From an uncultured Clostridia bacterium (lineage in GTDB: Bacteria; Bacillota; Clostridia; Oscillospirales; Oscillospiraceae): 52,722 bases of DNA. The notes under the pieces are model-generated. The model did not search any database and was not told the origin of the DNA. It was given only the letters and a program-made list of their open reading frames with translations. Shown here one piece after another: positions 49,721-52,722 of this stretch. The number at the start of each line of letters is the position of its first letter. Position 1 is the stretch's first letter. Both the position numbers and the translations under genes were made by a program. Where the stretch lies: positions 1-52,722 of the forward strand of contig CAMBAJ010000007.1 in NCBI GenBank assembly GCA_945864305.1, read 5' to 3'.

Positions 49721-52700
49721 ATGTTGGAACCTGACCAGAAAAACAACCCCTTATACGACCCCCGCTTTGAGCACGACTCCTGCGGCATCGGCGCCGTGGT
49801 GAGTCTGAAGGGCATCAAGAGCTACAAGAACGTGGACGACGCGCTGAAGATCGTGGAAAAGCTGGAGCACCGCGCCGGCAAGGACGCCGCCGGCGAGACC
49901 GGCGACGGCGTGGGCCTGATGATCCAGGTTCCCCACAAGCTGATGGTGAAAGCCGCCGCAGCCGAGGGCATCGTCCTGGGCGGCGAGCGGGACTACGGCG
50001 TCGGCATGTTCTTCTTCCCCAACGAAAACCTCAAAAGGGCCCAGGCCAAGAAGATGATGGAGATCATCGTGGCCAAGGAGGGCATGGAGTTCCTGGGCTG
50101 GCGGACCGTCCCCGTCCATCCCGAGGTGCTGGGCGAAAAGGCCCGCAGCTGCATGCCCTGCATCTGTCAGTGCTTCGTCAAGCGCCCCGCGGACTGCGCC
50201 AAGGGCGTGGACTTCGACCGGAAGCTGTATGTGGCCCGCCGGGTGTTCGAGCAGTCCAACGTCAACACCTACATCTCCTCCTTTTCCAGCCGGACGATCG
50301 TCTACAAGGGCATGTTCCTGGTGGGCCAGCTGCGGAAGTTCTACGCGGACCTGACGGACACGGACTGCGAGAGCGCCATGGCGATGGTCCACTCCCGGTT
50401 CTCCACCAACACGAACCCCAGCTGGCAGCGGGCCCATCCCAACCGGTACATCATGCACAACGGCGAGATCAACACCATCCGGGGCAACGTGGACCGCATG
50501 CTGGCCCGGGAGGAGACCATGACCTCCGCCATCATGGACGAGGACATGGACAAGATTCTGCCGGTGGTGGACCAGAGCGGCTCCGACAGCTCCATGCTGG
50601 ACAACACCCTGGAATTTCTCATGATGAACGGCATCGACCTGCCTCAGGCGGTCATGATGTGCATTCCCGAGCCCTGGGCCAACGACAAGAAGATGAGCCG
50701 GGAGAAGCGGGACTTCTACCACTACTACGCTACCATGATGGAGCCCTGGGACGGCCCCGCCGCCATCGTGTTCTCCGACGGCGACACCGTGGGCGCGGTC
50801 TTGGACCGCAACGGTCTGCGCCCCTGCCGCTGGTATCTGACCGACGATGACTATCTGATTCTGTCCTCCGAGGTGGGTGTCCTCGACATCCCGCCGGAGA
50901 AGATCGTGAAAAAATCCCGCCTCCAGCCCGGCAAAATGCTGCTGGCGGACCTGCGGGAGGGCCGCCTGGTGGACGACACCGAGCTGAAGCACCGCTACGC
51001 CGCCCAGCAGCCCTACGGCGAGTGGCTGGACGCCCATCTGGTCTATCTGAAGGACCTCCCCATCCCCAACAAGCGGGTGGAGTCCCACACCCAGGAACTG
51101 CGGGACCGGCTGTACAAGGCCTTCGGCTACACCTATGAGGCGGTCAAGGACTCCATCCTCCCCATGGCCCGGGACGGCGCCGAGCCTACATCCGCCATGG
51201 GCGTGGACACCCCGCTGGCAGTGCTCAGCGAGCATCACCAGCCCCTGTTCAACTACTTCAAGCAGCTCTTCGCCCAGGTGACAAACCCGCCCATGGACGC
51301 CATCCGGGAGGAAATTGTCACCGACACCACCGTGTACGCTGGCACCAGCGGCAACCTGCTCCAGGAGAAGGCGGAAAACTGCACGGTCCTGCAGATCCAC
51401 AACCCCATTCTGACCTCCGTGGATCTGATGAAGCTGCGGTACATGAGCCGCCCCGGCTTCCATGTGGAGACCATCTCCCTGCTGTACTACAAGGGCTCTC
51501 CCCTGGCAAACGCCCTGGATCAGCTGTTCGTCAATGTGGACCGGGCCTATAAGAAGGGTGCCAACATCCTCATCCTGTCCGACCGGGGCGTGGATGAGAA
51601 CCACGTGGCCATTCCCTCCCTGTTGGCCGTCTCCGCGCTGGAGCAGTATCTGGTCCGCACCAAGAAGCGCACCGCTGTCTCCATGATTCTGGAGAGCGCT
51701 GAGCCCCGTGACATCCATCATTTCGCCACTTTGCTGGGCTACGGCGCCCAGGCCATCAATCCGTATCTCGCCCAGGAGTGCGTGGAGGAGTTGGTGTCTC
51801 TGGGCATGCTGGACAAGGACCCCACCGCCGCTGTCAACGACTACAACAGCGCCATCCTCCACGGCATCGTGAAGATCGCCTCCAAAATGGGCATCTCCAC
51901 CATCCAGTCCTACCAGTCCGCCCAGATTTTCGAGTGCGTGGGCATCAACAAGGAAGTCATCGACAAGTACTTCACCAACACCGTCAGCCGCGTGGGCGGT
52001 ATCGGTCTGGAGGAGATTGAAGAGGGCGTGGAGTGGAACCACAACCAGGCCTTCGACCCCCTGGGCCTGGGCTTTGATCCCACCCTGGACTCCACCGGCA
52101 TCCACAAGCTCCGCTCCGGTGCTGATAAAGAGGACCACATGTACAACCCCCGGACCATTTTGCTGCTGCAGAAGGCCACCCGGGAGGGCAGCTATGAGAC
52201 CTTCAAGGAGTACACCTCCCTGGTGGATTTTGCGGACAAGCCCCACACCCTGCGGGGCCTGCTGGGCTTCCAGTTCGACGAGAACGGCGGCATCCCCATT
52301 GACGAGGTGGAGCCCGTCAGCTCCATCGTCAAGCGCTTCAAGACCGGCGCCATGAGCTACGGCTCCATCTCCCAGGAGGCCCACGAGTGCATGGCCATCG
52401 CCATGAACCGCATCGGCGGCAAGTCTAACTCCGGCGAGGGCGGCGAGGCCCAGGAGCGGCTCCACGACGAGCGCTGCTCCGCCATCAAGCAGGTGGCCTC
52501 CGGCCGCTTCGGCGTCACCAGCGAGTACCTGAACAGCGCCCAGGAAATTCAGATCAAGATGGCCCAGGGCGCCAAGCCCGGCGAGGGCGGCCATCTGCCC
52601 GGCAAGAAGGTCTATCCCTGGATTGCCAAGACCCGCTGCTCCACCCCCGGTGTGACGCTGATCTCTCCCCCGCCCCACCACGACATCTACTCCATTGAGG

Positions 52701-52722
52701 ACCTGGCCCAGCTGATCTACGA
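49721..52722 (+). CDS. gltB: Glutamate synthase large subunit, 3' end outside the window
   Basis: At least 1000 residues of a roughly 1500-residue ferredoxin- or NADPH-dependent glutamate synthase. After a 20-residue propeptide the mature enzyme begins at Cys21 in [15 protein letters not shown], the nucleophile of the glutaminase domain. The central domain runs to about 800 and the start of the FMN synthase domain is visible ([36 protein letters not shown]). TTGGAGG lies 8 nt before ATG. It takes amide nitrogen from glutamine made by GlnA. Confidence 0.97.
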   Translation, partial: MLEPDQKNNPLYDPRFEHDSCGIGAVVSLKGIKSYKNVDDALKIVEKLEHRAGKDAAGETGDGVGLMIQVPHKLMVKAAAAEGIVLGGERDYGVGMFFFPNENLKRAQAKKMMEIIVAKEGMEFLGWRTVPVHPEVLGEKARSCMPCICQCFVKRPADCAKGVDFDRKLYVARRVFEQSNVNTYISSFSSRTIVYKGMFLVGQLRKFYADLTDTDCESAMAMVHSRFSTNTNPSWQRAHPNRYIMHNGEINTIRGNVDRMLAREETMTSAIMDEDMDKILPVVDQSGSDSSMLDNTLEFLMMNGIDLPQAVMMCIPEPWANDKKMSREKRDFYHYYATMMEPWDGPAAIVFSDGDTVGAVLDRNGLRPCRWYLTDDDYLILSSEVGVLDIPPEKIVKKSRLQPGKMLLADLREGRLVDDTELKHRYAAQQPYGEWLDAHLVYLKDLPIPNKRVESHTQELRDRLYKAFGYTYEAVKDSILPMARDGAEPTSAMGVDTPLAVLSEHHQPLFNYFKQLFAQVTNPPMDAIREEIVTDTTVYAGTSGNLLQEKAENCTVLQIHNPILTSVDLMKLRYMSRPGFHVETISLLYYKGSPLANALDQLFVNVDRAYKKGANILILSDRGVDENHVAIPSLLAVSALEQYLVRTKKRTAVSMILESAEPRDIHHFATLLGYGAQAINPYLAQECVEELVSLGMLDKDPTAAVNDYNSAILHGIVKIASKMGISTIQSYQSAQIFECVGINKEVIDKYFTNTVSRVGGIGLEEIEEGVEWNHNQAFDPLGLGFDPTLDSTGIHKLRSGADKEDHMYNPRTILLLQKATREGSYETFKEYTSLVDFADKPHTLRGLLGFQFDENGGIPIDEVEPVSSIVKRFKTGAMSYGSISQEAHECMAIAMNRIGGKSNSGEGGEAQERLHDERCSAIKQVASGRFGVTSEYLNSAQEIQIKMAQGAKPGEGGHLPGKKVYPWIAKTRCSTPGVTLISPPPHHDIYSIEDLAQLIY

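Noticed and set aside
49751..52681. 976-codon minus-strand open frame
   Set aside because: It is the antisense of gltB, created by codon bias.

Overview
The window is chromosomal DNA from a GC-rich, spore-forming Clostridia member. Gene content and codon use suggest the Oscillospiraceae (Flavonifractor, Lawsonibacter or Intestinimonas-like); the family is an inference from protein style, not from a marker-gene search. Pointers are SpoVAD, a FabK/FabZ-type fatty acid synthesis operon, an ANTAR regulator next to glutamine synthetase, an M-box upstream of mgtE, a Gram-positive-type LexA box at uvrB, and AGGAGG-type ribosome binding sites. Most of the DNA is core metabolism and transport, with a few small acquired or rearranged pieces.

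Layout. 1-660: hairpin-rich non-coding DNA and an XRE regulator facing away from a stunted gene. 745-8864 (minus strand): ybaK, a DMT exporter, a DHHW/MBOAT acylation pair with a membrane partner, an MmcQ/YjbR protein, uvrB with a LexA box, and radC. 8967-10075: a 1.1-kb AT-rich element with 23-bp perfect terminal inverted repeats and a 9-bp direct repeat on both sides, but no transposase. 10116-11899: M-box riboswitch and mgtE. 12021-22662: transporters and housekeeping genes (ECF S-component, NSS symporter, DUF2238-like, HAD phosphatase, XRE-DUF3169 pair, AI-2E family, MATE, gamma-carbonic anhydrase, M29 aminopeptidase, YihY). 22741-25972: ArsC-like protein, sirtuin, citrate synthase, three tRNA-Leu. 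26106-30741: second mgtE behind a different leader, then trkH-trkA.

31465-42646 is a complete type II fatty acid synthesis operon: acpP-accB-accC-accD-accA-fabH-fabK-(FMN reductase paralogue)-fabD-fabG-fabF-fabZ, with a MarR-family regulator at its end. The leader carries a consensus promoter and a 22-bp perfect palindrome. After it come gluQ, a zinc-ribbon protein, a cation diffusion facilitator, an XRE repressor divergent from a 54-aa ORF, an orphan spoVAD with a forespore-type promoter, and a nitrogen block glnA-ANTAR-gltB (gltB runs off the window).

The most unusual observations are two gene-end duplications (uvrB 3' end, fabK 5' end). In each, a 110-173 bp non-coding insert separates an orphan copy of the gene end from the intact gene. 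The two copies are identical over 36-39 bp and then differ almost only by synonymous changes. This looks like a crossover inside the gene end with a divergent, function-preserving replacement end brought in by the incoming DNA. The transposase-less element at 8967-10075 is a second strong candidate for something undescribed. Two mgtE paralogues with unrelated leaders (an M-box versus a candidate 25-codon leader peptide with a terminator) are the third.
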